64,000 nt of DNA from IMG/VR virus record IMGVR_UViG_3300008120_000004, positions 1 through 64,000 of that record. One strand, 5' to 3'. The translations under genes were made by a program, and so were the position numbers. Numbering within the stretch: position 1 is the first letter of the stretch; every line of letters starts with the position of its first letter. A model generated the notes under the pieces. The model was not told the origin of the DNA. It did no database searches and worked only from the letters and a program-made list of their open reading frames with translations. The stretch is from a virus. This document shows positions 33,864 through 42,371 of this stretch, piece by piece.

Positions 33864-35066
33864 ATGGCCTTCAAAGAATACTTAAAAGAAGCTGAAAAAG
33901 CTAAAACAGCCGCCATCTTATTTGGTCGCATGAACCCTCCTACTTCCGGTCACGAAGAGAACGTAGAGGGTCTTAAAAAAATTGCTAAACAGCATAATGC
34001 CGATCATCTGGTAATTGCATCTCATTCTCAGGATGCAAAGAAAAATCCTCTTACTGCACAGCAAAAAACTAAACATTTAAAGCGTGCGTTTCCCGGTACA
34101 AATATTACCACCTCTTCAAAAGAAAAACCTACTATCTTCCATCATCTTTCTGATTTGCATAGCAAAGGTTATGAGCATGTAGTTATTGCAGGTGGTTCAG
34201 ACAGAGCTGAAGAGTATAATCGTCTTAAAGCTTACAATGGTAAAGAAGGTAAGCACGGGTATTATAATTTTAAATCCATTAAAACAGTTAATACTGGTGA
34301 AAGGAAGCAAGGTGTATCCGGTACTGATATGCGCACACATGCCACTAATAATGACTTTGCATCTTTTAGAAAAGGTCTACCAAGTAAACTTGCAGCCCAT
34401 GAGGGACATGCAAAAGAATTATTTCACGATGTTAGATCAGGTATGGGACTTCACGAAATCTACGACCCACATTTAAAAGTATCTAAGTATCAATGGGGTG
34501 AAATAGAAGGAGTAAATAAAATGAAATCTATGACACCAGGTGAAAAACAACAGAAGAAAAAGATACGTGAAGATTATGTTTCCGGTAATACCTTTAAATT
34601 ATATGAGAATGTTCGTACAATAGAGGGTAAGGATGCCAAAGTTGTTTTCCGGGGTTCGAATTATGTAACATTAAAGTACTTAGATGGTACCGTAGAGAAA
34701 AGATGGCTACATGATGTAATGGAAGCTAAGGTACCAGTTACGTATAGAACATTTGTTTCTAATAACGAAAGAAAAATTCCTTTACTTCTAATGAACGAAG
34801 ATCAAAGACGTGAATTAGTAGAGCAAAGAATGCAACTTGAGTTCGATGGTATTGAAACTAAGAACTTTGATATGTGTGCTGATGCTTTCGCACAATTTAG
34901 AAAAATGATTGAAACAATTCGTAACGGTGGCTTATTAGGTGAACCAACCGGTCACGCAGTTACTCCATCCCACAGTGCCCCTACTCATAAAACAGTGCAA
35001 GCTGGTATTGCTATGAAACCCGATACTATGAGACGTATGCAATTTAAACAATACTTGAACGTATAA
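33864..35066 (+). CDS. NMN adenylyltransferase-like nucleotidyltransferase, probably head-packaged
   Basis: A 400-residue protein. After a capsid-targeting-like start (MAFKEYLKEAEK), residues 15 to ~170 form a cytidylyltransferase-like domain: FGRMNPPTSGHEEN (T/H-x-G-H), VIASHSQD, VIAGGSDRAEE and GVSGTDMR as the ISSTxxR-like nucleotide loop. This is the fold of NMN/nicotinate mononucleotide adenylyltransferases that make NAD. The C-terminal 200 residues are of unknown fold. The last residues (MQFKQYLNV) repeat the FKQYL motif. Confidence 0.72.
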   Translation: MAFKEYLKEAEKAKTAAILFGRMNPPTSGHEENVEGLKKIAKQHNADHLVIASHSQDAKKNPLTAQQKTKHLKRAFPGTNITTSSKEKPTIFHHLSDLHSKGYEHVVIAGGSDRAEEYNRLKAYNGKEGKHGYYNFKSIKTVNTGERKQGVSGTDMRTHATNNDFASFRKGLPSKLAAHEGHAKELFHDVRSGMGLHEIYDPHLKVSKYQWGEIEGVNKMKSMTPGEKQQKKKIREDYVSGNTFKLYENVRTIEGKDAKVVFRGSNYVTLKYLDGTVEKRWLHDVMEAKVPVTYRTFVSNNERKIPLLLMNEDQRRELVEQRMQLEFDGIETKNFDMCADAFAQFRKMIETIRNGGLLGEPTGHAVTPSHSAPTHKTVQAGIAMKPDTMRRMQFKQYLNV

Positions 35067-35070
35067 TACT

Positions 35071-35499
35071 ATGTTAAAAGATACTTTAAAACAAACTTTA
35101 GCAGATGCTTTTACTTTTTATTTAAAAGCTCAATTTTATCATTGGAATGTAGAGGGTCCTGATTTCGTTCAATATCATGATTTTCTAGGTGAGTTGTATG
35201 AGGACGTGCAAGGGTCGGTAGATACCATTGCTGAACTAATTCGTACTTTAGATGAATACGCACCGGGTACTTTAAGACGTATGCAAGAACTAACATCTAT
35301 TACAGAGTCGGATGTTATTCCTAACGGTCTAGAGATGATGCGCAATTTATTTACAGAGAATTTAAAATTGTTAGCTACATTAATGACAGCTTATAAAGAT
35401 GCTACTGACGCTGGTGAAGAAGGTATTGCTAATTATCTACAAGACAGAATTCAAGCTCATGAAAAACATAGTTGGATGTTAAGGTCTATAATCAAATGA
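35071..35499 (+). CDS. Dps/ferritin-like protein
   Basis: A 142-residue protein of the Dps family: YLKAQFYHWNVEGPDFVQYHDFLGE, quoted in parts, places H24, H36, D51 and E55 in the Dps ferroxidase spacing. It probably forms a cage that oxidises iron with peroxide and may bind DNA. It lies inside a virion block, four bases after the adenylyltransferase. Whether it is packaged or protects replicating DNA is open. Confidence 0.75.
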   Translation: MLKDTLKQTLADAFTFYLKAQFYHWNVEGPDFVQYHDFLGELYEDVQGSVDTIAELIRTLDEYAPGTLRRMQELTSITESDVIPNGLEMMRNLFTENLKLLATLMTAYKDATDAGEEGIANYLQDRIQAHEKHSWMLRSIIK

Positions 35500-36473
35500 A
35501 ATTAGAAAATCCAGAATTAAATAAGCAGCATGAGTTGCTAAAAAACGCCATGCAGGCTACTGACAACTACTTGTTTATTGAAAAAAAAGCAAAAGAGTTA
35601 GGTAAAGCTACCCCTCATATGATACATGATTTTACCTATCATATGTCTGCTGCCCATGATGCTTTAGAGGCATTGGGTGTACTTAATCAACATGAAGACT
35701 ACATGAAAGTACATGTTGAAGAAATGCGAAAATTAGCTATTCACGATGACCCGGTATTAGCTGATTTACCCTACGCGCATGTACCAGCTTCGGATGTTGG
35801 TGAGGTAGAAGAAGCTGTAAAAATGCCAATGTCTGCGCATGAAAAGTTTAAACAAGGTCTTAAAAAGTCAGGTTATGATCCAGATGCAGGAGCCAAAAGA
35901 TTATTAGACGTTATTGCTAAGAATAAAAAAGCCCGTGAAGATTTTGAAGCAAAGCAGAAAAAAGATCATGAAGCTCATTTAGAGCGTATGTCAAAACTTA
36001 ATACTGAAGAAACTGAATCAGATGAGGAAGATAATTTAACCGAAGATGACTTAGATAAAATGGTAAATGATCTTACATGGGAAGATATTGTAGATTATTA
36101 CGAAGATGATGAGCTTGTTGAAGATGATAAAGAAGAAATAGAAGAAGCTCTCTCCGCTCAAGCTCGCATGAAAAAGAGACAAGCTTTTTCTAGAACCAAA
36201 GGCAAAAGAGGTGTAGCGTTACGTATGAAATTGCGTCGTGCCTCTACTTCTGAAACCTTAAAGAAAAGAGCGATCTTAGCCGCCCGTAGAGCTTTGTACA
36301 AGCGTCTTTTACGTGGAAGAGATAAATCACAATTATCAGCTTCTGAAAAGTCTAGAGTTGAGCAGCAAGTGAAGAGAATGAAGACCTTCCAAAATAATCT
36401 AGTATTAAAAATGATGCCAAAGATTCGTTCTATTGAACAAAAAAGATTAGCTCACTACAGGTCAAAAAAGTGA
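35496..36473 (+). CDS. charged virion/assembly protein
   Basis: A 325-residue protein. The first half is helical with many D/E residues (ETESDEEDNLTEDDLD), and the C-terminal ~100 residues are very basic (KKRQAFSRTKGKRG, LAARRALYKRLLRGRDKSQ). Such acid-then-base layout, conserved in marine T4-like phages at this position, fits a prohead core or DNA-associated internal protein. The EEIEEALSAQ junction is a possible prohead protease site. ATG 35496 overlaps the Dps stop. Confidence 0.6.
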   Translation: MKLENPELNKQHELLKNAMQATDNYLFIEKKAKELGKATPHMIHDFTYHMSAAHDALEALGVLNQHEDYMKVHVEEMRKLAIHDDPVLADLPYAHVPASDVGEVEEAVKMPMSAHEKFKQGLKKSGYDPDAGAKRLLDVIAKNKKAREDFEAKQKKDHEAHLERMSKLNTEETESDEEDNLTEDDLDKMVNDLTWEDIVDYYEDDELVEDDKEEIEEALSAQARMKKRQAFSRTKGKRGVALRMKLRRASTSETLKKRAILAARRALYKRLLRGRDKSQLSASEKSRVEQQVKRMKTFQNNLVLKMMPKIRSIEQKRLAHYRSKK

Positions 36474-36892
36474 AACAGTTTAAACATTTAAGACAGGAAC
36501 TGTTTGAAGAAAGTTGTCCTGTAGCAACTCAAAACTTAGATGTGAATGTTGCTAATAGACAACATGCTATAGATGAATATCATTATGGGCCTGCTAATCC
36601 AGACGTACCAGGTGACTATTGGAAAAAAGCCGCTAAAATTTGGGGCATAGATGAAAAAACTGCTATGTCTATGAAGTGTGAAAATTGCGCTGCATTTGAT
36701 ATCTCAGACAAAATGAGAAGATGTATAGAAGTAGGTATGAAAGGTAAGGAAGATGCGGCAGATACGATGGCAACTGCAGAAAAAGCCGATCTAGGTTATT
36801 GTAATATATTACATTTTAAATGCGCAGGTACAAGATCCTGTAGTGTATGGTTAACTAACGGTCCTATCGATAATCAAGACAGAACTGAGTAA
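36470..36892 (+). CDS. cysteine-rich (possible Fe-S) virion-associated protein
   Basis: A 140-residue protein starting at GTG 36470 with MKQFKHLRQELFEES, another capsid-targeting-like N-terminus. The rest has conserved cysteines in CENCAAFDIS, CIEVG, GYCNILHFKCAG and RSCSVWLTNGP. This motif is shared by small proteins in many marine phages and resembles HiPIP-type Fe-S clusters, though zinc is also possible. Confidence 0.6.
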   Translation: MKQFKHLRQELFEESCPVATQNLDVNVANRQHAIDEYHYGPANPDVPGDYWKKAAKIWGIDEKTAMSMKCENCAAFDISDKMRRCIEVGMKGKEDAADTMATAEKADLGYCNILHFKCAGTRSCSVWLTNGPIDNQDRTE

Positions 36893-36894
36893 TA

Positions 36895-37515
36895 ATGTTT
36901 ACAGTTACAGATAGTAACTTGAGGCCTTTTTTACATTTATGTAATCGAGTAAGTAACGATGTAATAAATGAGCAGTATATTAGATATTTTGATAATGATG
37001 GTTTTGAGTTATCATACCTTGAGCAAGAATACTATAGAGAAAATAACATTAACATGAATTCCTGCCTTAATCATACATGCGATCAAAAAGTATGGTTTGA
37101 AGGTGGTAGTGATGGTTTAAAAGTTGATCATGCTTTAATTCTACATAGATGGGAATTTCAAGGTGAAGCAAGATGTCAACTTTTAAATCATGTTCACAGG
37201 TTTCGCGAGCTTAATAAATACTTAATGCTTAAGCCCAAGTGGGGTATAGATTTTGCATTAGAGTATTATACTGAGAATGAAGCTATTGAGGTAATGCATT
37301 TTGAAAATGACTATCCTTCTTATCAGCTAGCTCAAGAAGCAAAATTATATTTTGAGAATAAAATATTAAGTACTGATTGGTTAGATTTTGCTAAGTATCT
37401 AATTAATAATAAAGACCAATGGCAGTACTTACAGGGCATGGCTCAAAATGATTGGAAAGCTAAACATTGGGGCCTTAATAAAGCAGAAGAAACATTAAAG
37501 TCATTCACACAATGA
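36895..37515 (+). CDS. conserved protein of unknown function
   Basis: A 206-residue acidic protein with many tyrosines and asparagines. It has a region HRWEFQGEARCQLLNHVHRFRELN and a C-terminal QWQYLQGMAQNDWKAKHWG. It is two bases after its neighbour in the late block and overlaps the next start. No family or active site is recognised. Confidence 0.55.
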   Translation: MFTVTDSNLRPFLHLCNRVSNDVINEQYIRYFDNDGFELSYLEQEYYRENNINMNSCLNHTCDQKVWFEGGSDGLKVDHALILHRWEFQGEARCQLLNHVHRFRELNKYLMLKPKWGIDFALEYYTENEAIEVMHFENDYPSYQLAQEAKLYFENKILSTDWLDFAKYLINNKDQWQYLQGMAQNDWKAKHWGLNKAEETLKSFTQ

Positions 37516-38054
37516 AATTTAAAGAATATTTACAGAGCGAAGCAGTTTGGGATCAGCCTAATCCTAATAGGGGTAAGGGTGGTAAAATGACACCAGCTCA
37601 GAAAGCAGAAGCTAAACGTCGTGCCAAAGCTGCAGGTAGACCATATCCAAATTTAGTAGATAACATGGCTGCTATGAAAGAGTCAATTATCTACAATACT
37701 TATTTTTGTGGTGAGGATGATGGTATAGTTGAAGATGTATTTACATCAGATGGAAATGATCTTTATGAGGACTGGGGAGAGTTATCCGAAGAGGATAATG
37801 AGGGTAAGAAGCTTAACAAGCCGTTTCTTACACCAGGTGGTCCAAAAAAGAGAGCAGTTTACGTTAAGAATGACAAAGGTAACACAGTAAAAGTAAGCTT
37901 TGGGGATCCTAATCTTTCTATTAAAAGAGATGATCCTGAAAGAAGAAAAAGTTTTAGAGCCAGACATAATTGCAGCGATCCTGGTCCAAAATGGAAAGCA
38001 AGATATTGGTCATGTAAGTACTGGTCTTCTACCCCAGTTTCAAAATTAGATTAA
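37512..38054 (+). CDS. late virion-associated protein with capsid-targeting-like start
   Basis: A 180-residue protein beginning MKFKEYLQSEAVW. The segment TPAQKAEAKRRAKAAGRPYPN is followed by an acidic middle, and the C-terminus carries the widespread phage motif GDPNLSIKRDDPERRKSF and RARHNC..PGPKWKARYWSCKYW. Proteins with this motif occur next to structural genes in many phages; its function is unknown. Confidence 0.65.
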   Translation: MKFKEYLQSEAVWDQPNPNRGKGGKMTPAQKAEAKRRAKAAGRPYPNLVDNMAAMKESIIYNTYFCGEDDGIVEDVFTSDGNDLYEDWGELSEEDNEGKKLNKPFLTPGGPKKRAVYVKNDKGNTVKVSFGDPNLSIKRDDPERRKSFRARHNCSDPGPKWKARYWSCKYWSSTPVSKLD

Positions 38055-38065
38055 GAGGAATAACA

Positions 38066-38758
38066 ATGTACGATTTAAGATCAATTTCAAAAAGTCTTCA
38101 GGATGCAGCTAGAGAAATTCTAGAAGCAAAAAAACCATTACATCCTAATCAGCAGAAGATTGATGTTCATGAGCCTGAGAAGGATAAAATTACAGCTAAA
38201 GATTTTGAGATGCTTCGCAAAGGTAAAAAAGTTGCTGAAGAAAAGATGAAAGAAAAAGAAGATGAGATGGAAGATGAGAACGATATGGATGATGAAAAAG
38301 AGGATAAAAAGAAAAAGCGTATGCATGAAGCGCGCTCGAAGAAATTCTTAGCTAAAGAAGATGTAGATGTGATGGATGATGCAGATGAGATTCTTTTAGC
38401 TACACCAATCGTGGTAGATATTAAAGAGTCATATATGTTTGGTGACTACTTATTAGCAGCTAAAGAAATTGTAGGTGAAGATCAAGCTATTGAGTTAGCT
38501 AACTATGCTTTCAATAAGCAAGACACTAATTTGTTTGTTGAACAAGTGACCAGAAGCGATATTATGTCAAAAGTTGCAACTCACAAAGCTGCAGGTCACC
38601 AAGTCTCTGAGCCTAAATATATGACAAAGGATGGTAAGCTCCATGCCGAATATGTAGTGACCGATAAGGAAACTGGTATTCGTAGAAAGTATATTCATCA
38701 TGGAACTTCGCGAAAAGTCGAAAACATGGGCGCCAAAGGTAAAAGAGACGACGAATAA
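38066..38758 (+). CDS. highly charged virion/scaffold-like protein
   Basis: A 230-residue protein with a lysine- and glutamate-rich coiled-coil-like stretch (residues 50-95, EEKMKEKEDEMEDENDM), a middle helix and a basic C-terminal third. The composition matches prohead core or scaffold proteins. GAGGAA precedes ATG 38066. An ILEAKKP site near residue 21 could be a prohead protease cleavage point. Confidence 0.55.
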   Translation: MYDLRSISKSLQDAAREILEAKKPLHPNQQKIDVHEPEKDKITAKDFEMLRKGKKVAEEKMKEKEDEMEDENDMDDEKEDKKKKRMHEARSKKFLAKEDVDVMDDADEILLATPIVVDIKESYMFGDYLLAAKEIVGEDQAIELANYAFNKQDTNLFVEQVTRSDIMSKVATHKAAGHQVSEPKYMTKDGKLHAEYVVTDKETGIRRKYIHHGTSRKVENMGAKGKRDDE

Positions 38759-38768
38759 GGAGAATTAA

Positions 38769-39275
38769 ATGTCTTCATGGGGCAATTTAGATAACGTTGC
38801 TGCGACAGGTACCGTTACTGCATATGCTGGAAACACCCGTGTTAATGGTTCGGGTACAGCATTTACATCAAACATTAAAGAGGGTGACTATCTTACAATT
38901 ACAGGTTCAAAGTATCAAGTTGCAACTATTGCATCTGATACATCATTAGAGCTTACAAGTAATGGTAAGGCTGTATCAGGGGCTACTGCTTATATTCAAC
39001 AGGGCCCAAAGTACATTAGTAATGTTGCTGTTTCTGAAAATGTTTATACAATTCAGAGAGTTTACGGTGTAGATAGAACTGAAATTGGTGTTGCTAATGC
39101 AGCAGCAAACGCATCACATACCGGGTGGATCCATTTTACGGATTATACAGATGCCAATGGTAGTTATAGGCGTAAGTCAGAAGTCTTAGTAGCTATGTCT
39201 AAAAACTTTAATGCAAATGTTACCGGGCATCTACAAACTGATGCTGCTGATGACACCGTACTACCAGATAGTTAA
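38769..39275 (+). CDS. virion structural protein, beta-rich
   Basis: A 168-residue protein with small, Gly/Ser/Thr/Ala-rich composition. GTVTAYAGNTRVNGSGTAFTSNI and the repeating TGSKYQVATIASDTSLELT are typical of phage tail or capsid decoration proteins. AAGGAG precedes the start. It is two bases from the next structural gene. Confidence 0.62.
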   Translation: MSSWGNLDNVAATGTVTAYAGNTRVNGSGTAFTSNIKEGDYLTITGSKYQVATIASDTSLELTSNGKAVSGATAYIQQGPKYISNVAVSENVYTIQRVYGVDRTEIGVANAAANASHTGWIHFTDYTDANGSYRRKSEVLVAMSKNFNANVTGHLQTDAADDTVLPDS

Positions 39276-39277
39276 TA

Positions 39278-39718
39278 ATGGCTGATTCAAAAGTTAGTGA
39301 ACTAACAGCTGCCACCACCGTAGGTGGCAGCGACCTCTTATATCTGGTACAAAGCAATACTAGTAAAAGATTACCTATCTCTACATTATTCGCAAACGCT
39401 AATAATGTTAACCTTAAAGGTAATGTTAATTTAGGTTCTAGCTCACAAGCACTAGAATCTACTGGTAGTATAGATTTAGGTAATGTTGTTACAGTCTTGA
39501 CATCAGATGCATCTGGAGGTAATGTTACTATCCCTAATGGAACACCAAATGCCTTGAAGATACTCGTAATGGGTAGTACTTCAGGTGGTTCGTACACATT
39601 AAGGGGAAATATTGCTGGTAATGCAAATGTATTATTTACTTCTGCAGGAAACACAGCTACACTTTTATATACCAGCGACAAGTGGTATATGATTGGGGGA
39701 ACTGCTCAATTAATCTAA
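39278..39718 (+). CDS. virion structural/tail-fibre-like protein
   Basis: A 146-residue protein starting MADSKVSELTAATTVGGSDLLYLVQSN, an opening often seen in tail fibre or baseplate proteins of marine phages. Later sequence is glycine- and asparagine-rich beta structure. A perfect 9-bp hairpin (GCTGCCACC/GGTGGCAGC, 39308-39331) lies ten codons in and could slow or regulate translation. Confidence 0.62.
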   Translation: MADSKVSELTAATTVGGSDLLYLVQSNTSKRLPISTLFANANNVNLKGNVNLGSSSQALESTGSIDLGNVVTVLTSDASGGNVTIPNGTPNALKILVMGSTSGGSYTLRGNIAGNANVLFTSAGNTATLLYTSDKWYMIGGTAQLI

Positions 39719-39719
39719 T

Positions 39720-40109
39720 ATGAGTTTTGAATTGACCGAAGATAATTTTGTATTGTACGCTATGAAACATTATGATAATCCATCATGTAGTGGAATAGCT
39801 GAATTTAATGATGATTTAAAAAGATTTAGATATCTAAAAAGACTATTTAAAAAATATAAGGCCGGTTCCGGTTTAAAGGAAAGACTTATTTTAAATCATA
39901 TAGTAGTATTATATAATTTGTTTGGCGCATCAACAGTAAAAATGTTATTTTTTAAAATTGATGTAAAACACTGGTCGCAGTTAAAAACTTTCCTAGTATT
40001 TTTAAGTTATATGCCGGTAGGTTTTACAGCTAGATCTTCTGAAGTAGAAATGCAGGGTTACGAAATACCACTAGACGATAAAGTTGCTAATGCGTTAGGT
40101 AAAATATAA
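39720..40109 (+). CDS. conserved late-block protein, function unknown
   Basis: A 129-residue helical basic protein. DDLKRFRYLKRLFKKYKAG and LILNHIVVLYNLFG, then FLSYMPVGF, match a protein conserved in T4-like cyanophages and relatives (from memory). No catalytic motif. It is tightly linked to the next gene (TAAATG). Confidence 0.65.
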   Translation: MSFELTEDNFVLYAMKHYDNPSCSGIAEFNDDLKRFRYLKRLFKKYKAGSGLKERLILNHIVVLYNLFGASTVKMLFFKIDVKHWSQLKTFLVFLSYMPVGFTARSSEVEMQGYEIPLDDKVANALGKI

Positions 40110-40658
40110 ATGGGACGCTTTGTAGATTCAGTTATTGCTTATAGAATTTTAAAAATGTTAGTAACTCCGTTTGAAGAAACGGATGCCTACTCACTTGGTA
40201 TTATTGATGCCAAGGGTAAAGAGCTTAAAAAAATGAGTCAATTGAATACTGTCCAAGAAAGGGATTCGTATTCAATACTACATAGAATGATTTTTAGAAT
40301 TAAAAGAATTATAGAAAAGGTTCCTGTTGAGTCTAAGAAGATAGCTACTTTTGCTGCAGCGTTGGCTTTAATAAAAGAAAATTATAATAGTACTCAAGAG
40401 CCTATAGATTTAGAGACACAGTTTCTAAATAGAATAAATATTAATCATGTAGACGAAATCATGATTTGCGAGCAGTTTTTTAGTAAAAATAATACTAAAA
40501 CCTTTAAACAGTTTTTGGAAGATGCTCCTGCAAACAATGCAGCCGCTACCCCAGGTATTGCGGGATTTACCCCAGAAACTCTAGGTGTAAAAAAGAAACC
40601 TAAATTAATTAGAAGAAAGAGACTAGACAATGTTTCAATTCCTTTTAAACCTATTTAA
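40110..40658 (+). CDS. conserved late-block protein, function unknown
   Basis: A 182-residue helical protein conserved next to the previous gene in marine T4-like phages. It contains an internal TFKQFLEDAP near residue 131, similar to the capsid-targeting motif at other N-termini, followed by an alanine-rich linker. The basic tail overlaps the next gene. This may be a prohead-processed structural protein. Confidence 0.6.
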   Translation: MGRFVDSVIAYRILKMLVTPFEETDAYSLGIIDAKGKELKKMSQLNTVQERDSYSILHRMIFRIKRIIEKVPVESKKIATFAAALALIKENYNSTQEPIDLETQFLNRININHVDEIMICEQFFSKNNTKTFKQFLEDAPANNAAATPGIAGFTPETLGVKKKPKLIRRKRLDNVSIPFKPI

Positions 40659-40821
40659 GGGTAAAAAGAAGGAAATAGTAGAACCGGCCGTTGAGCCGGT
40701 TCCGTTACCTTCGCCACCAGAAGAAATTAAAGTAGAAGTAAATTCTCAAATTACAGACGCGGTTACTCAAGTTGAGAAGCCAGCTAAGTCAAAAAAACCC
40801 CGTCAGTCTAAGAAGAAGTAA
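40630..40821 (+). CDS. small protein with proline-rich centre and basic tail
   Basis: A 63-residue protein with a hydrophobic start (MFQFLLNLFKG), a proline/valine/glutamate-rich middle and a lysine-rich end. An 8-bp hairpin GAACCGGC/GCCGGTTC lies within it at 40681-40702. No function is assigned. Confidence 0.5.
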   Translation: MFQFLLNLFKGKKKEIVEPAVEPVPLPSPPEEIKVEVNSQITDAVTQVEKPAKSKKPRQSKKK

Positions 40822-41180
40822 TGGCAACTGAAATGGCAAGAACAAGACCCGAGGATACTGCCTCTAGAATTTCTGTCCTTGAAAGCCAAGTAGAGGATAT
40901 TTCGGCTGACGTTTTAAAACTAGAAGTAAAAATTGATGCAAATTATTCTACGCTTCATCATAGAATAAGTGACTTACGTGATGATATTCACGCTAATATT
41001 GACGCAAAGCATACCCTGCTTGTCGACAAACTAGACAAACAGGCTCTTAATAGTACATTACAACATCAAGCATTATCTGAAAAAATTCAATCTATTGAAA
41101 AATGGCGTTGGATGATTATGGGTGGTGCAGTTGTAGTTGGTTATGTACTTGCGCATGTAAAGTTAGATAGTTTATTCTAA
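40821..41180 (+). CDS. coiled-coil protein with C-terminal membrane anchor
   Basis: A 119-residue protein: residues ~15-90 show heptad-like coiled coil (ISVLESQVEDISADVLKLEVKI), residues ~97-113 form a membrane segment (WMIMGGAVVVGYVLAHV). The form resembles small phage membrane proteins of lysis or exclusion type. The start overlaps the upstream stop (TAATG). Confidence 0.6.
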   Translation: MATEMARTRPEDTASRISVLESQVEDISADVLKLEVKIDANYSTLHHRISDLRDDIHANIDAKHTLLVDKLDKQALNSTLQHQALSEKIQSIEKWRWMIMGGAVVVGYVLAHVKLDSLF

Positions 41181-41189
41181 CCTTTTTAA

Positions 41190-41218
41190 TTGATTATGTT
41201 TAAGTGATAACTTATAAT
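41190..41218 (+). promoter_or_regulatory. promoter TTGATT-N17-TATAAT for primase unit
   Basis: Exact TTGATT and TATAAT, 17 bases apart, in the 60-base gap before primase 61. AGGAGG follows before the ATG. Confidence 0.68.
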
Positions 41219-41240
41219 TGAGTCTCTAGGAGGCTTAATT

Positions 41241-42251
41241 ATGTCGGTTTTTCTCGACCAAAAATATCTACTGTTAATTAGTAACCGTCTTCCTTTGTTC
41301 AAAAAGAAAAAGGATCAGGTTTATAATTGTCGCTGTATTCTTTGCGGTGATTCAGCCAAGAAGAAAAATAAAGCGAGAGGCTACTTCTTTGCCTTTAAGA
41401 CTGACTTAATGTATAAATGCTACAACTGTGGTGCATCTATGCAGTTTGGTACATTTTTAAAAGGAGTAGATACTCTTATACATTCCGAGTATGCTTTGGA
41501 AAGATATAGTGAAGGGCATGTAAATTCAAATGTAAGGTTACAGTTTACCTTTGAAGAACCTAAATTTGTTGAAGCAGAAGAAGCATTACTAGATAAAATC
41601 CTTGACAGGTTAGACAAGTTAGATGACACTAATGAAGCAGTGCAGTATTGTATAAAGAGAAATATACCAAAAGAAAAATTTAAACAATTATATTTTATAG
41701 ACAACATTGCAAATATTGTTCAGTTAAATGATAAGTATAAAGCTAGCATCAAAGGACAAGAACCCAGACTGGTACTACCGTTTTATGACGAACACGGCCA
41801 ATTATCTGGAGTTACCTGTAGAGCACTCAGAGGGGAAGCTCTACGCTATGTTACCATCAAAGTCAAAGAAGAAGTACCGCTCATATTCGGATTCGACTCA
41901 GTCGATAAAGAAAAAACAGTCTACGTAGTAGAAGGTCCTATTGATAGTCTTTTTTTACCTAATAGCATAGCTATAGGTAGTTCTGATCTTAAAACAGTAG
42001 GGAAGATTAATTTACCTAAAGAAAAATTAGTATTAATCTTTGATAATCAACCTCGTAATACTGAAATATGCAAGTTAATTGACAAGGCTATAACTAATAA
42101 TTATAAAGTAGTAGTATGGCCACAAACACTCCAGTATAAAGATATTAATGAGATGGTTCTTGGTGGTATAGACCCCGTTAAAATTATTAATAGTAATACA
42201 TTTGAAGGTTTGACAGCAAAAGCAAAACTTATGTCATGGAAGCGGTGTTAG
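41241..42251 (+). CDS. 61: DNA primase (T4 gp61-like)
   Basis: A 336-residue primase. The N-terminal zinc ribbon has CRCILCG near residues 30-34 and CYNCGAS near 60; the TOPRIM motif is VVEGPIDSLF near residue 231, and VLIFDNQPRN supplies the acidic TOPRIM pair. It makes primers with helicase 41. AGGAGG precedes the start. A small frame follows immediately after the stop. Confidence 0.92.
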   Translation: MSVFLDQKYLLLISNRLPLFKKKKDQVYNCRCILCGDSAKKKNKARGYFFAFKTDLMYKCYNCGASMQFGTFLKGVDTLIHSEYALERYSEGHVNSNVRLQFTFEEPKFVEAEEALLDKILDRLDKLDDTNEAVQYCIKRNIPKEKFKQLYFIDNIANIVQLNDKYKASIKGQEPRLVLPFYDEHGQLSGVTCRALRGEALRYVTIKVKEEVPLIFGFDSVDKEKTVYVVEGPIDSLFLPNSIAIGSSDLKTVGKINLPKEKLVLIFDNQPRNTEICKLIDKAITNNYKVVVWPQTLQYKDINEMVLGGIDPVKIINSNTFEGLTAKAKLMSWKRC

Positions 42252-42371
42252 ATGGATCAGAATGAATTGATTAGATCTCTTAAAAAGATTTATGTATGGA
42301 TACCTGGTAATTCTACTGCAAAAGCTTTGATGAAAGATTTAATATTACAACTTGGAGGTAGATGTGATTGA
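42252..42371 (+). CDS. 39-residue protein between primase and thyX
   Basis: A short frame starting right after the primase stop (TAG-ATG) and ending within the thyX start region (GTG/TGA overlap). The protein, MDQNELIRSLKKIYVWIPG and onward, is basic. Its last codons contain the GGAGG used by thyX, so translation coupling is likely. Unknown function. Confidence 0.45.
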   Translation: MDQNELIRSLKKIYVWIPGNSTAKALMKDLILQLGGRCD

